From: Burkholderia cepacia
Lineage (GTDB): Bacteria; Pseudomonadota; Gammaproteobacteria; Burkholderiales; Burkholderiaceae
Reading direction: 5' to 3'
Length of the DNA stretch: 64,000 nucleotides
Assembly: GCF_001718835.1 (NCBI RefSeq)
Contig: NZ_CP013444.1
Location: 2,108,001-2,172,000 of the forward strand
Shown: in pieces, positions 43,188 to 52,300 of the stretch
Numbering within the stretch: position 1 is the first letter of the stretch
Layout of the letters: every line of letters starts with the position of its first letter
Notes under the pieces: model-generated
Told to the model about the DNA's origin: nothing
Databases searched by the model: none
The model's input: the letters and a program-made list of their open reading frames with translations, nothing else
Program-made: the position numbers and the translations under genes

Positions 43188-44249
43188 TCAGGCCGGCTGC
43201 AATTCGAACGGGAACGTGGCGCGCCCGATCTCGACGCCCTGCGTGTTGCGCATCGGCGGCCGATGGAAACCGGCCAGTTGCGCGCGCTGCTCGGCCGTGC
43301 CGATCCGCAGCCGCTCGAGGAGTTCGCTGACGACCATGTAGAGCACGTCGAGATTGCCGTCCCCGATCTTCACCGAGATGCCGAGCGCACCGTCGGCGCC
43401 GAGCTGCCGCGTGCGCGCCGACGCACGCACGCCGATCCCGTAGCACGCATCGGCGCCGAGCTTGCCGACGACGCTGCCGCCGAACGCCCGCATCAGCATG
43501 GTGCAATACCGGCCGTCGCCGGCGACCATCTCGGGATGGCGCGTCATCGCGTGGTGAATCCGCGCCAGCGCGCCGATGCGCGCGTCGTGCGCGTTCCCGG
43601 CTTCCACGGCGTCCGCGGCATGCGCGAGGCCCGCGTAGATGCGGGCCAGGCGATCGAGCGGAAACGCCGGCGTCGGCAGGTTGCACCCGTCGATCGCCCA
43701 GCCCACTTCGTCGTCGCGCAGCCCGCATGCTTCGGCGACGGCGCGCTTCACCCGCACCTGCATCGGATGCTCGGGCAGATGGTAATCGGCGATCGCGGCG
43801 CCGATCGCCTGCGCGCCGGCCAGCATCCCGACATGCTTGCCCGAACAGTTGCTGCACACGCCGGTCGGCGTGAAGTCGCGCTTGATCCATGAGCGAAGCA
43901 CCGCGTCGGACAGCGGCGCATGCCCGCCGCACCGCAGGTCCGATTCCTGCGCGTGCACCTTGGCCAGCATCGCGCGGGTTCGCTCGACGTGCCGGTCCTC
44001 GCTGCTGTGCGACGCGCACATCAGCGCGATGTCCGCATCGTCGAAGCCGAATCGCTCGGGCGCGCCCGTCTCGATCACCGACAGCGCCTGGGCCGGCTTG
44101 GCCGCCGACCGCGCGAGCGTCATCCGGAACGGATCGCCCAGCCGATACAGCAGCCTGCCGTGCGCATCCACCACCGCGACGTGCGCCGCGTGCGTGTTCT
44201 CGATCGCCTTTCCGCGGTACGTGACTACCGCCGCGCCGTTCGTATCCAT
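43188..44249 (-). CDS. L-asparaginase II family protein (R. etli-type)
   Basis: 353 residues from the ATG after GGAGACAGG. It matches the thermolabile Rhizobium-type asparaginase family rather than E. coli AnsB: RSAAKPAQALSVIETGAPERFG, IALMCASHSSEDRHVERTRAML, GVCSNCSGKHVGMLAGAQ, GWAIDGCNLPTPAFPLDRLA and GGSVVGKLGADACYGIGV. It lacks a signal peptide, so it is cytoplasmic. It would convert imported asparagine to aspartate for AspA. It is convergent with the LysR gene. Confidence 0.88.
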   Translation of the reverse strand: MDTNGAAVVTYRGKAIENTHAAHVAVVDAHGRLLYRLGDPFRMTLARSAAKPAQALSVIETGAPERFGFDDADIALMCASHSSEDRHVERTRAMLAKVHAQESDLRCGGHAPLSDAVLRSWIKRDFTPTGVCSNCSGKHVGMLAGAQAIGAAIADYHLPEHPMQVRVKRAVAEACGLRDDEVGWAIDGCNLPTPAFPLDRLARIYAGLAHAADAVEAGNAHDARIGALARIHHAMTRHPEMVAGDGRYCTMLMRAFGGSVVGKLGADACYGIGVRASARTRQLGADGALGISVKIGDGNLDVLYMVVSELLERLRIGTAEQRAQLAGFHRPPMRNTQGVEIGRATFPFELQPA

Positions 44250-44465
44250 CCTGTCTCCATTTCTCACGGCCGCGTGACCGGGCCTCGTCAATCGAGGCGA
44301 AAGTGTATCGAGTCCCCTCCGCGCCAGGCGAACGCGCGGATGGAAAGTGGTGTTGCGCCCGGTGCAAAGACGCTCGCTATCGTGCACGAACGAGTCAACT
44401 CTTTCAGTACAAAAACCAATCAACTGTTTACATATTTGGTGACAATCCCTAGAATCGCGGACGCA

Positions 44466-44484
44466 AATGCGAATCATACGCATT
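44466..44484 (+). promoter_or_regulatory. Candidate Fur box
   Basis: A 19-base palindrome with perfect arms AATGCG/CGCATT around AATCATA, of the AAT-rich type that fits the Fur consensus. It lies 81 bases upstream of the siderophore receptor start, in the 315-base gap before that gene. Confidence 0.65.
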
Positions 44485-44564
44485 ACGATTGACGTGCAGG
44501 ACTGCCCCGGACCGCGTCCGCCGCCCGCACGCCGCCGATCACCGATACTTCCGCTGCCTCTCCT

Positions 44565-46784
44565 ATGCCTGCCCAGTTCAACACGCGACCGCGAGCCCTC
44601 GTGTCCGCGCTGTATTGCTCCGTTTTCCTGACCCCGCTGCTCGCCTCCGCCGAAACCGCGCCCGCCGCCAACGCCGCCGCCGATTCCGCCGCCACGCTGC
44701 CGACGATCACGATCCAGTCGTCCGCGCCGTCGGACATGCAGGTGAAGCATTCGCCGTCGTACAAGTTCACCGCGCCGCTGCTCGACACGCCGCGCTCGGT
44801 CACGGTGATTCCCGAGCAACTGATCAAGGAGAAGAACGTCACGTCGTTCGCGGACGCGCTGCGTTCGGTACCGGGCATCACGTTCCTCGGCGGCGATGCG
44901 GCCGCGAACCCGTCGGCCGATCGCCCGGTGATCCGCGGCTTCGAATCGCGCAACGCGATCTTCGTCGACGGCATGCGCGACTCGGGGCTGCAGAACCGCG
45001 AGACGTTCGCGGTCGAGCAGATCAGCGTGATCAAGGGCCCCGACTCGGTCTATGCGGGCCGCGGCTCGGTGGGCGGCAGCATCGACATCGTCACGAAGAC
45101 GCCGCAGAACGACGACTTCATCAACAGCAGCATCGGTTTCGGCACCGACGGCTACAAGCGCGCGACGGTCGACGCGAACCGCAAGATCAACGACACGACG
45201 GCCGTGCGCCTGAACGTGATGGGTCACGACGCGAACCAGGCCGGCCGCAACGACGTGTACAACAAGCGCTGGGGTGTCGCGCCGTCGATCGTGTTCGGGC
45301 TGAACACGCCGACCACGGTCACCGTGAGCTACTACCACATGAACTCGTACGACATGCCGGACTTCAGCGTGCCGTTCCGTGCGTCGGGCGGCACGCCGGT
45401 GCCGACCGATCGCGGGCAGTTCTTCGGGCTGAACACGCGCGACTACCGCTACGGGCAGACCGACACCGCCGAAGTGCGCGTCGAGCACAAGCTCGATGAC
45501 GGCTGGAAGCTGAAGAACACGACGATGTTCGGCCGCTCCACGCTCGACTACGTCGCGACGAACCCGCAGATCCTCGCGTCGAACCCGAACATGCTGAGCC
45601 TGCAGGCGAAGAGCGGCAAGTATGCGCTCAACGGCTTCTCGAACCAGACCGAAGTGACCGGCAGCGCGAGCCTGTTCGGCATGAAGCACACGATGACGGC
45701 CGGCGTCGAGTTCAGCCACGAGCAGGCACGCTACGAGGGCTACCTCGTGTCGGATTCGGCCGGCAACAACATCCGCTCGGGCGGCCCGTGCTCGGTGGCC
45801 GGCAACTGCACGCCGCTCGCGGGCGGCTGGAACCCGAACATGCCGTGGACCGGCAGCATCGTGCTGAACGGCGACAAGGGCTTCCCCGGCGCGACGACGA
45901 ACACGCGCACCGACACCGTGTCGGCGTACATCTTCGATACCGTGAAGCTGTCCGAGCGCTGGCAATTCAACACGGGGCTGCGCTTCGACCGCTACGACAC
46001 GACCGGCAAGCAGGCCGGCGTCGCCGACCTGTCGAACACGTCGAACCTGTTCAGCTACCAGTTCGGCCTCGTGTTCAAGCCGGCGAGCAACGTGAGCCTG
46101 TATGCGTCGTACGGCACGTCGTCGAACCCGCCGGGCTCGAACGGCGGCCTCGGCGGCGGCACCGACCAGATCACCGCGACGAACCAGGATCTCGCGCCGG
46201 AGCGCTCGCGCAACATCGAGATCGGCGCGAAGTGGGACGTGCTGCAGGACCAGCTGTCGCTGACGTCGGCGCTGTTCCAGACCGAGAAGACCAACGCGCG
46301 CGTGAGCGACGGCCTCGGTCACACGGTCAACGCGGGCAAGCAGCGCGTGCGCGGTTTCGAATTCGGTTTCGCGGGCAACATGACGCCGAAGTGGCACGTG
46401 TTCGGCGGCTACTCGTACCTGAACGCGGTCACGACCGACGCGGGCCCCGGCAGCCCGGGCGCATCGGGCCTGCCGATGGTGATGGTGCCGAAGCACAACT
46501 TCACGCTGTGGACGAGCTACGACGTGATGCCGAAGCTCACGCTCGGCGCCGGCGCGACGGTGATGAGCCAGACCTATGCGTCGGTGACGCCGACGGTCAG
46601 GAAGTGGACGCCCGGCTACGCGCGCTTCGACGCGGCCGCAACCTGGCGTGTGAACAAGACGATGGACGTCCAGCTCAACGTGCAGAACCTGTTCGACAAG
46701 CAGTATTACGCGAGCGCGTATCCGATCTACGCGACGTGGGCGCCGGGCCGTTCGGCGATGGTCACGCTCAACTTCTATCAGTGA
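44565..46784 (+). CDS. TonB-dependent siderophore receptor (catecholate type)
   Basis: 739 residues. Signal peptide (ALVSALYCSVFLTPLLASAE). Plug domain about residues 65-190: DTPRSVTVIPEQLIKEKNVTSFADALRSVPGITFLGGDAA, RGFESRNAIFVDGMRDSG and the IKGPDSVYAGRGSVGGSIDIVTKTP segment shared by iron-siderophore receptors. The 22-strand barrel ends in phenylalanine-Tyr-Gln (VTLNFYQ). NLFDKQYYASAY is the usual C-terminal receptor motif. It imports ferric siderophores across the outer membrane. The Fur-like palindrome upstream suggests iron repression. No siderophore biosynthesis genes are present. Confidence 0.94.
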   Translation: MPAQFNTRPRALVSALYCSVFLTPLLASAETAPAANAAADSAATLPTITIQSSAPSDMQVKHSPSYKFTAPLLDTPRSVTVIPEQLIKEKNVTSFADALRSVPGITFLGGDAAANPSADRPVIRGFESRNAIFVDGMRDSGLQNRETFAVEQISVIKGPDSVYAGRGSVGGSIDIVTKTPQNDDFINSSIGFGTDGYKRATVDANRKINDTTAVRLNVMGHDANQAGRNDVYNKRWGVAPSIVFGLNTPTTVTVSYYHMNSYDMPDFSVPFRASGGTPVPTDRGQFFGLNTRDYRYGQTDTAEVRVEHKLDDGWKLKNTTMFGRSTLDYVATNPQILASNPNMLSLQAKSGKYALNGFSNQTEVTGSASLFGMKHTMTAGVEFSHEQARYEGYLVSDSAGNNIRSGGPCSVAGNCTPLAGGWNPNMPWTGSIVLNGDKGFPGATTNTRTDTVSAYIFDTVKLSERWQFNTGLRFDRYDTTGKQAGVADLSNTSNLFSYQFGLVFKPASNVSLYASYGTSSNPPGSNGGLGGGTDQITATNQDLAPERSRNIEIGAKWDVLQDQLSLTSALFQTEKTNARVSDGLGHTVNAGKQRVRGFEFGFAGNMTPKWHVFGGYSYLNAVTTDAGPGSPGASGLPMVMVPKHNFTLWTSYDVMPKLTLGAGATVMSQTYASVTPTVRKWTPGYARFDAAATWRVNKTMDVQLNVQNLFDKQYYASAYPIYATWAPGRSAMVTLNFYQ

Positions 46785-47223
46785 TGCCGGCGGGCGTCGC
46801 GTCCGGCCCGTAAAGCGCCCCCGCCGCGATCATGAAGGTCGCGCGCCGCCGTCCCCCGAGCAACCCGTGCGGCCCGGACGGCGTCGCTTCAGCGCGCGTC
46901 GCGCGAGGTGGATGACCGTCCGGTCGTCTCCTCCCGGTGGACGCGCCGCCCACGCAATTATGCGTGCCTTGTTGAGGGTGGCATGTAACGTCAATGCCCG
47001 TCAGGTGCAGGGCGCAGGTTTGGACAACACGGACCTACATTGACCTCTACTCGCCGCCCTGTTTGATCAACCTCGTCCGGCTTGTGGATTCGGCCGATAA
47101 AAGCACTCTCGCTCCCCCGGATCGCACACTGATCGAGCGCATTCATAACGTTTTCCGCGCGTCGGCACGCAAGCTGTCGAGCGATTCTTTCTAGAAATGC
47201 TTCGAAAGCGCCTCCCCTGCGGC
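46785..47223. other. Intergenic region without recognised gene
   Basis: About 440 bases between the siderophore receptor stop and the end of the candidate immunity gene. Short ORFs on either strand have no family resemblance. This may be the decayed border of the T6SS island. Confidence 0.4.
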
Positions 47224-48231
47224 TCACGCCTCGGATTCCGGGTCAGTCATCCACCATATCGGATGCTCGGACTCCTCCCTCAACCACATCCACTGGCCTG
47301 CTACGAGCTCAGTGTGCCGCCGTTGTTCGTGCTCCTCCCGATGCGTCAACGTGCGGACCATGGGAAATCTTTGTCCTTTCCGGAGCACCAAGTTGGTCGG
47401 GCTAGAGGTCTTGGTGTATCCCTGCCATAACCCGGTTTCGGGGCAGAGCATGCCTGTGCACAGGTTCATCTCCCCGTATTTCTGGCGCTTCGCCTGACGC
47501 TCTTCAAGGCGACGTTGTTTGCGTTCCTCGGGCGTCAAAATCTTGTATGTTCGGCTTATTCTGATTTCACCAAGCATCTGTGGAAACGCCCCATCCAACG
47601 GATTTGCATAAAAGAGCTCAACATCGACGGGAAATTTACTGCCGGGAATGTCTTTTGCTCGGTAGCGAAACGTCTGAGCGTTTGGAGCATCAGGCGTGCG
47701 CCCCATTATTTCATTCCCATAATTTTTGTTATCTTGCGAATCCACCCAATAATCCTCTAATTGAAGAAGTGACTTGATTTCCGTATCGGGAAGATCGGCG
47801 ATCATCGGATCAAGGAGAATTCTCACTCCAGTCGGGACGATTTTCACCTTCGATCGGTCTGCGCTGTAATCTTCGGGGTCGTCGAATGTCGAAAACGCAA
47901 TTGTCGTCGAACGTGATACCGGGTTGGCGTAAAGATAGCGCCGCCCTTCCGCTCGATAGTGTGGCTCGGTGTCGATGATGCGACCAAAGACGGTACCTGA
48001 CGGATCAAATGGCTTATCATCGCGCAGGATCGCCATTGCATTTTTCAGGATGCTGTGTACCATCGCGCGCTGTTCGTCAGCTTGGCTTGTCATGTCAACT
48101 CCTTGCGCCAACGGCTCCGAGGGCAGCCTTATACTTGTCTGTGCATGTACCTGGGTTGAACACAAGAGCGCGATCACCACGGTCCCAATAGGCCTGCACC
48201 ACATCCGCACACGCATAGGCATCTTCTTCAT
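47224..48231 (-). CDS. Candidate T6SS immunity protein paralogue 1
   Basis: 335 residues if started at MKKMPMRVRM, which gives a signal peptide (IGTVVIALLCSTQVHA, cleavage before QTS). A start at 48093 behind AAGGAG would give a cytoplasmic 289-residue form. The C-terminal two thirds match paralogue 2: KILTPEERKQRRLEERQAKR, GEMNLCTGMLCPETGLWQGY and LREESEHPIWWMTDPESEA. No known domain. The position downstream of a VgrG with a toxin-like extension suggests an immunity role. The DNA for the signal-like segment also encodes a vgrG 3' remnant in another frame. Confidence 0.65.
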   Translation of the reverse strand: MKKMPMRVRMWCRPIGTVVIALLCSTQVHAQTSIRLPSEPLAQGVDMTSQADEQRAMVHSILKNAMAILRDDKPFDPSGTVFGRIIDTEPHYRAEGRRYLYANPVSRSTTIAFSTFDDPEDYSADRSKVKIVPTGVRILLDPMIADLPDTEIKSLLQLEDYWVDSQDNKNYGNEIMGRTPDAPNAQTFRYRAKDIPGSKFPVDVELFYANPLDGAFPQMLGEIRISRTYKILTPEERKQRRLEERQAKRQKYGEMNLCTGMLCPETGLWQGYTKTSSPTNLVLRKGQRFPMVRTLTHREEHEQRRHTELVAGQWMWLREESEHPIWWMTDPESEA

Positions 48232-48291
48232 GTAACTGGCTCCGGTATCCATCTTCAAAACTCACCATCTTCGCCGCCGTCTCGGGCGAAA
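48095..48291 (-). pseudogene. Duplicated 3' end of vgrG
   Basis: In frame it reads like the last ~65 residues of the VgrG at 49258-53157 (SPETAAKMVSFE, GYRSQLHEEDAYACADVVQAY, then ...GAVGARS and stop), with a few changes: EE to ED, D to K, R to G. An upstream TGA shows it is only a remnant, carried along when the immunity gene was duplicated. Confidence 0.75.
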
Positions 48292-48386
48292 CTCAAACAG
48301 CCCGTATGCCTAGGCATGCAAAATCGACAGGTGGGATCTCACATGGATACGCTCATTTCGAAATTGAATTTTGGCTACGTTGCAGC

Positions 48387-49394
48387 TCATGCCTCCGATT
48401 CCGGATCAATCATCCACCATATTGGATGCTCGTACTCCTCCCTCAACCACATCCATTGACCTGCTACGAGCTCGCTGCGCCGCCGTTGTGCGTGTTCCTC
48501 CTGATGCGTCAACGTGCGGACCATGGGAAATCTTTGTCCTTTCCGGAGCACCAAGTTAGTCGGGCTAGAGGTCTTGGTGTATCCCTGCCATAACCCGGTT
48601 TCAGGGCAGACCATGCCCGTGCATAGGTTCATCTCCCCGTATTTCTGCCGCTTTGCCTGCCGCTCTTCAAGGCGACGTTGTTTACGTTCGGCGGGCGTCA
48701 AAATCTTATAGGCACGTCTTATCGCAATTTCGGCCAGCATCGGCGAAAATGATCCGTCAAGCGGATTTGCGTAGAAAAGTGTGACGTTGATAGGAAATTT
48801 ACTACCGGGAGTATCCTTATTTCGATAACGGAAACTTTGCAAATTTGGGGTTTGAGGATGACGCCCTGGTATCTCGTTTTCATAGTGACGATTTCCGTTT
48901 GAATCGACCCAATAGTCATCCAGTTGAAGCAATTCCTTGATTTCCGTGTCGGGTAGGCCAGCGAGCATCGGGCTTAACCGAATCGTCACGCCCGCCGGGA
49001 CGATCTTCACCTTGGAACGATCAGCACTAAAATCTTCTGGGTCATCACCAGTAGAAAATTCAATTCTCGTGTCAGGTAACACTGGATTGACATAACGGTA
49101 AAGTTTTCCTTCGGCAGGAAGATGTGGCTTCGCCGCGTACACCCGTCCGAGGACTGTGTTTCCCGGATCGAATGGCTTGTCATCGCGCAGGATCGCCATC
49201 GCCGCTTTCAGGATGCTGCGCACCATCGCACGCCGTTCTTCCGCTTGATGTTGCATCTCAACTCCTTGCGCCAACGGCTCTGAGGGCAGCGTCATACTTG
49301 TCTGTGCATGTACCTGGGTTGAACACAAGAGCGCGATCACCACGGTCCCAATAGGCCTGCACCACATCCGCACACGCATAGGCATCTTCTTCAT
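48387..49394 (-). CDS. Candidate T6SS immunity protein paralogue 2
   Basis: 335 residues with the long start, which overlaps the vgrG 3' end by 137 bases and provides a convincing Sec signal peptide (MRVRMWCRPIGTVVIALLCS, then TQVHA before QTS) with GGAG eight bases upstream. The alternative ATG at 49256 lies one base after the vgrG stop behind a strong AAGGAG and gives a 289-residue protein without signal. If VgrG's extension is a periplasmic toxin, the exported form makes sense. The sequence is rich in charged residues, with the same LCTGMVCPETGLWQGY core as paralogue 1. The family is not recognised. Confidence 0.65.
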   Translation of the reverse strand: MKKMPMRVRMWCRPIGTVVIALLCSTQVHAQTSMTLPSEPLAQGVEMQHQAEERRAMVRSILKAAMAILRDDKPFDPGNTVLGRVYAAKPHLPAEGKLYRYVNPVLPDTRIEFSTGDDPEDFSADRSKVKIVPAGVTIRLSPMLAGLPDTEIKELLQLDDYWVDSNGNRHYENEIPGRHPQTPNLQSFRYRNKDTPGSKFPINVTLFYANPLDGSFSPMLAEIAIRRAYKILTPAERKQRRLEERQAKRQKYGEMNLCTGMVCPETGLWQGYTKTSSPTNLVLRKGQRFPMVRTLTHQEEHAQRRRSELVAGQWMWLREEYEHPIWWMIDPESEA

Positions 49395-52300
49395 GTAACT
49401 GGCTCCGGTAGCCTTCTTCGAAACTCACCATCTTTGCCGCCGTCTCGGGCGACACGTTCAGCAACTTGCTTACTTCGGCCTGCGCAATTGGTAGATCGGG
49501 CTTGACGTAAGCACCACCAGCTTGATTATGGATATAAGAAATCATCCAGTAATAATGAAATACCAACATTCGATGCAATCCAACGACAACTCGCTCATCA
49601 TCAGGGATTTTTGAGGTTCCCATGGCTGAGAAAATACTCTTCGGCAAATTATCCTCGTATACTTTCATTGCCCGAGAAAACGCCATGTAATCATTCTTGT
49701 GCTGCCGAAGTAGCGCCACCATCCAAAACGTTTGCTGGCAATGCCGCGCTTCGTGGTAAAGCAGGTCAGCAAATGCTTTCAGTCGGCCATCCAACACGGC
49801 CGCATCATCCGCAGCCACAATAATTTTTGCGACCTCTTTCTCCTGAATGGCTATGACCCAGTTTTTCTGAACAAACGATGCGCTGACATCGGGGCGCATG
49901 TTGTATCGGGCTTGCCCTTGCTGCGCACTGACAATATCGATGCGCGGCATCCCACCCTCCGACTCGTCAGCGTAGCCCTTCGGCAAACCAAATGGTCCCT
50001 CGCCCAAGGCATCAGAAAGAACTCGGCCGACCACCTTTGCGATGCCGGCCTTCAATTCAAGCGGCACCGAACCATCCAGCGTCTTGTACTTCCCCCATTG
50101 GATGCGACGAAGAATGTCCTTGATCGCCGCCGTATAGGCCTTCGTCACCGGATACACGACATCGTTGCGCGGCCGATTCGCCCGCACATCGCTCTGCCTG
50201 GCCCCGTTGATGAAGTGATGGAAGCGCAGCCCGAAGTTGAGCGGGTCGCAAGTCGCGAACATAGGTTGTTGATTCTCGGACGTGGCCCCCTGCTCCGGCG
50301 TGCTCGCCGTCTTGCCCCTGATCTTCGCGGTCCGTTTGTCGGCATTCGGTGCCGTGGCGGCATAGGGTGTCGCGATGTCGCGCACGATCGCCGCATGATT
50401 GACCGCAATCACCTTGTCCGGGTCGCTTGCCGCCAGCAGCTCGACCGTCCCAAACGTGATGTCATGGTCGGTAACCAGCGCCGTTTCGCCACGCTCGTTA
50501 CTCACCCCCTCGATCACGCGTCCGTTATCGAGCGTGATCCGGTAAGGCTGCCGCGGCAGCGCGAATCCGCTGGCGTGCTCCATCAACACGAAGTGCGCGG
50601 CAAACCGTCCCGGATTGTCCGGCGTGACCGGCAAGCGCATCGGCCGCGTCTGGGGAACGTCGGCCTGATGACTGCCTGCATGGACTGTGTGTTCGCCGGC
50701 CGTGCGCACCACGTAGCCCCGTTCGCTGATGCGCACTTCCGTACTGCCCGCGTGCAGCACGATCTCCTTCGCTGCATGGAGATGAATGCGATCGGTCGTG
50801 CTCGTGATCGTGACCGCCTGCTTGGCCGTCATGTCGATGCCATCGGTCTGCGCCTCGATGCGCACGTTGCCGGCGGCGGCAACCAGCTTCATCCCCGCCT
50901 TGTGCACGAACAACGAGAGCGCATTCGCCACGCTCGCGAACAGCGAGCGGCCGACCGCCAGACCCACATGCCGGCCGCTCGTCACGGCGACATCCTCGTT
51001 GCTCGCGATATGGGCGCAGCGTTGCGCCGCGAGACTGATTCCCGCCGCTGACGACAGCACCAAGTCGGCCTCCGCCAGTTCCGGAAAATCGTGTTCACCG
51101 CCGGACGGCTTTCCCCGAATCGCATCGTTGCGCGCCTTGATGGCCTTCGCCACGTCGCTCTGGTCGGCGTCAAGCTGCTGCGCGTCATGCCGTTGCGCCA
51201 GCCCGCACAGGCTCGCCTGCAGTTCTTGCGCCTGCGTCAGCCTGCCCACAGCCTCGCGTGCATCCTTTGCATGACCCGCGCCGCCGGCTCGGCCGTCCGT
51301 CGTGACGAACAGGCCCCTCAACGCCCGCACCACGCCCCAAAAATCCGTGCGCAGCTCGAAGCCCTTGCCGCGCGCATCCGCGCGGCCTTTCTTCCTCACG
51401 ATGCGCCGGAGATTCCCGAGACTGAGTTGAGACGCGCCCGCATCGCTCGCGATCTGCGTCTGGATTTGTCCCTGCGTATCGTCGATCGCCACATGGCCGG
51501 ACGCCGTGCCTTGAAACTCCCGGCCGCGCAGCACCGTTACCGCCTGGTTGTCCGGCAGGTCCAGCGCCGGTTGGTGGAACGCGTTCACGGCGCTGCCGAC
51601 GATCACGGGCAAATCCGGGTCGCCGTAGTAGTGCTCCACGGCGACCTCGTGACCGACGCGCGGGAGAAGCGTCGCCCCCATCTCAATGCCTTGCCACGGC
51701 GACAGCACGCGCAGCCAGATTCCGGAATGCTCGTCCAGCTTGCCGTGACGATCCCACCCGAACTGCACCTTGACCCGGCCGTATTGGTCCGTCCAGATCT
51801 CCTGTCCGGCCGGCCCCACGACGATGGCCTTCTCCGGGCCGGACAGGCACGGTTTCCGCACGCTTCGCGCGAGCCGGAACGGCTCGTTTGCCGGCAGCAG
51901 TTCGAACTGCGTGTCGACGCGACAGGTTTGCGCGCGGCCGGCACGATCGCCGATTTCCTCGATGTCGAGCATGCACGACACCACCACGTATTCGCGGTTC
52001 GCGGCCTGCTGCGGATGGCCTGTCAGCATGAACGTGCGGCCCACGCTCAACCCGCGCAGGTTGCCCTTTCCATTGGCGCGTAGTCCCGCACAACGCTTCG
52101 CCTCGAGCTGCACGCGTGCGAAATGGCGCGCTTCCACATCGGTATCGTTCGGCTGGCCCGCGAGACCGTGCGCGCCGGCCAGCGGCTGGCTGTAGTCGCC
52201 CCAATCGTAGATCTCGCCGTCCGCGCTCGCGGTCTCGCGCGGGTTCTCCTCGGTGACGGTCAGCTTCGCTCGCGGACGCGTGTAGTCGTAGTCCGTCACG

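Noticed and set aside
43188..46496. Very long antisense ORF (1102 codons) across the siderophore receptor
   Set aside because: Only its end is real (the asparaginase). The rest is the reverse of the receptor gene; it is Arg/Val/His-rich as expected for shadow frames in high-GC DNA.
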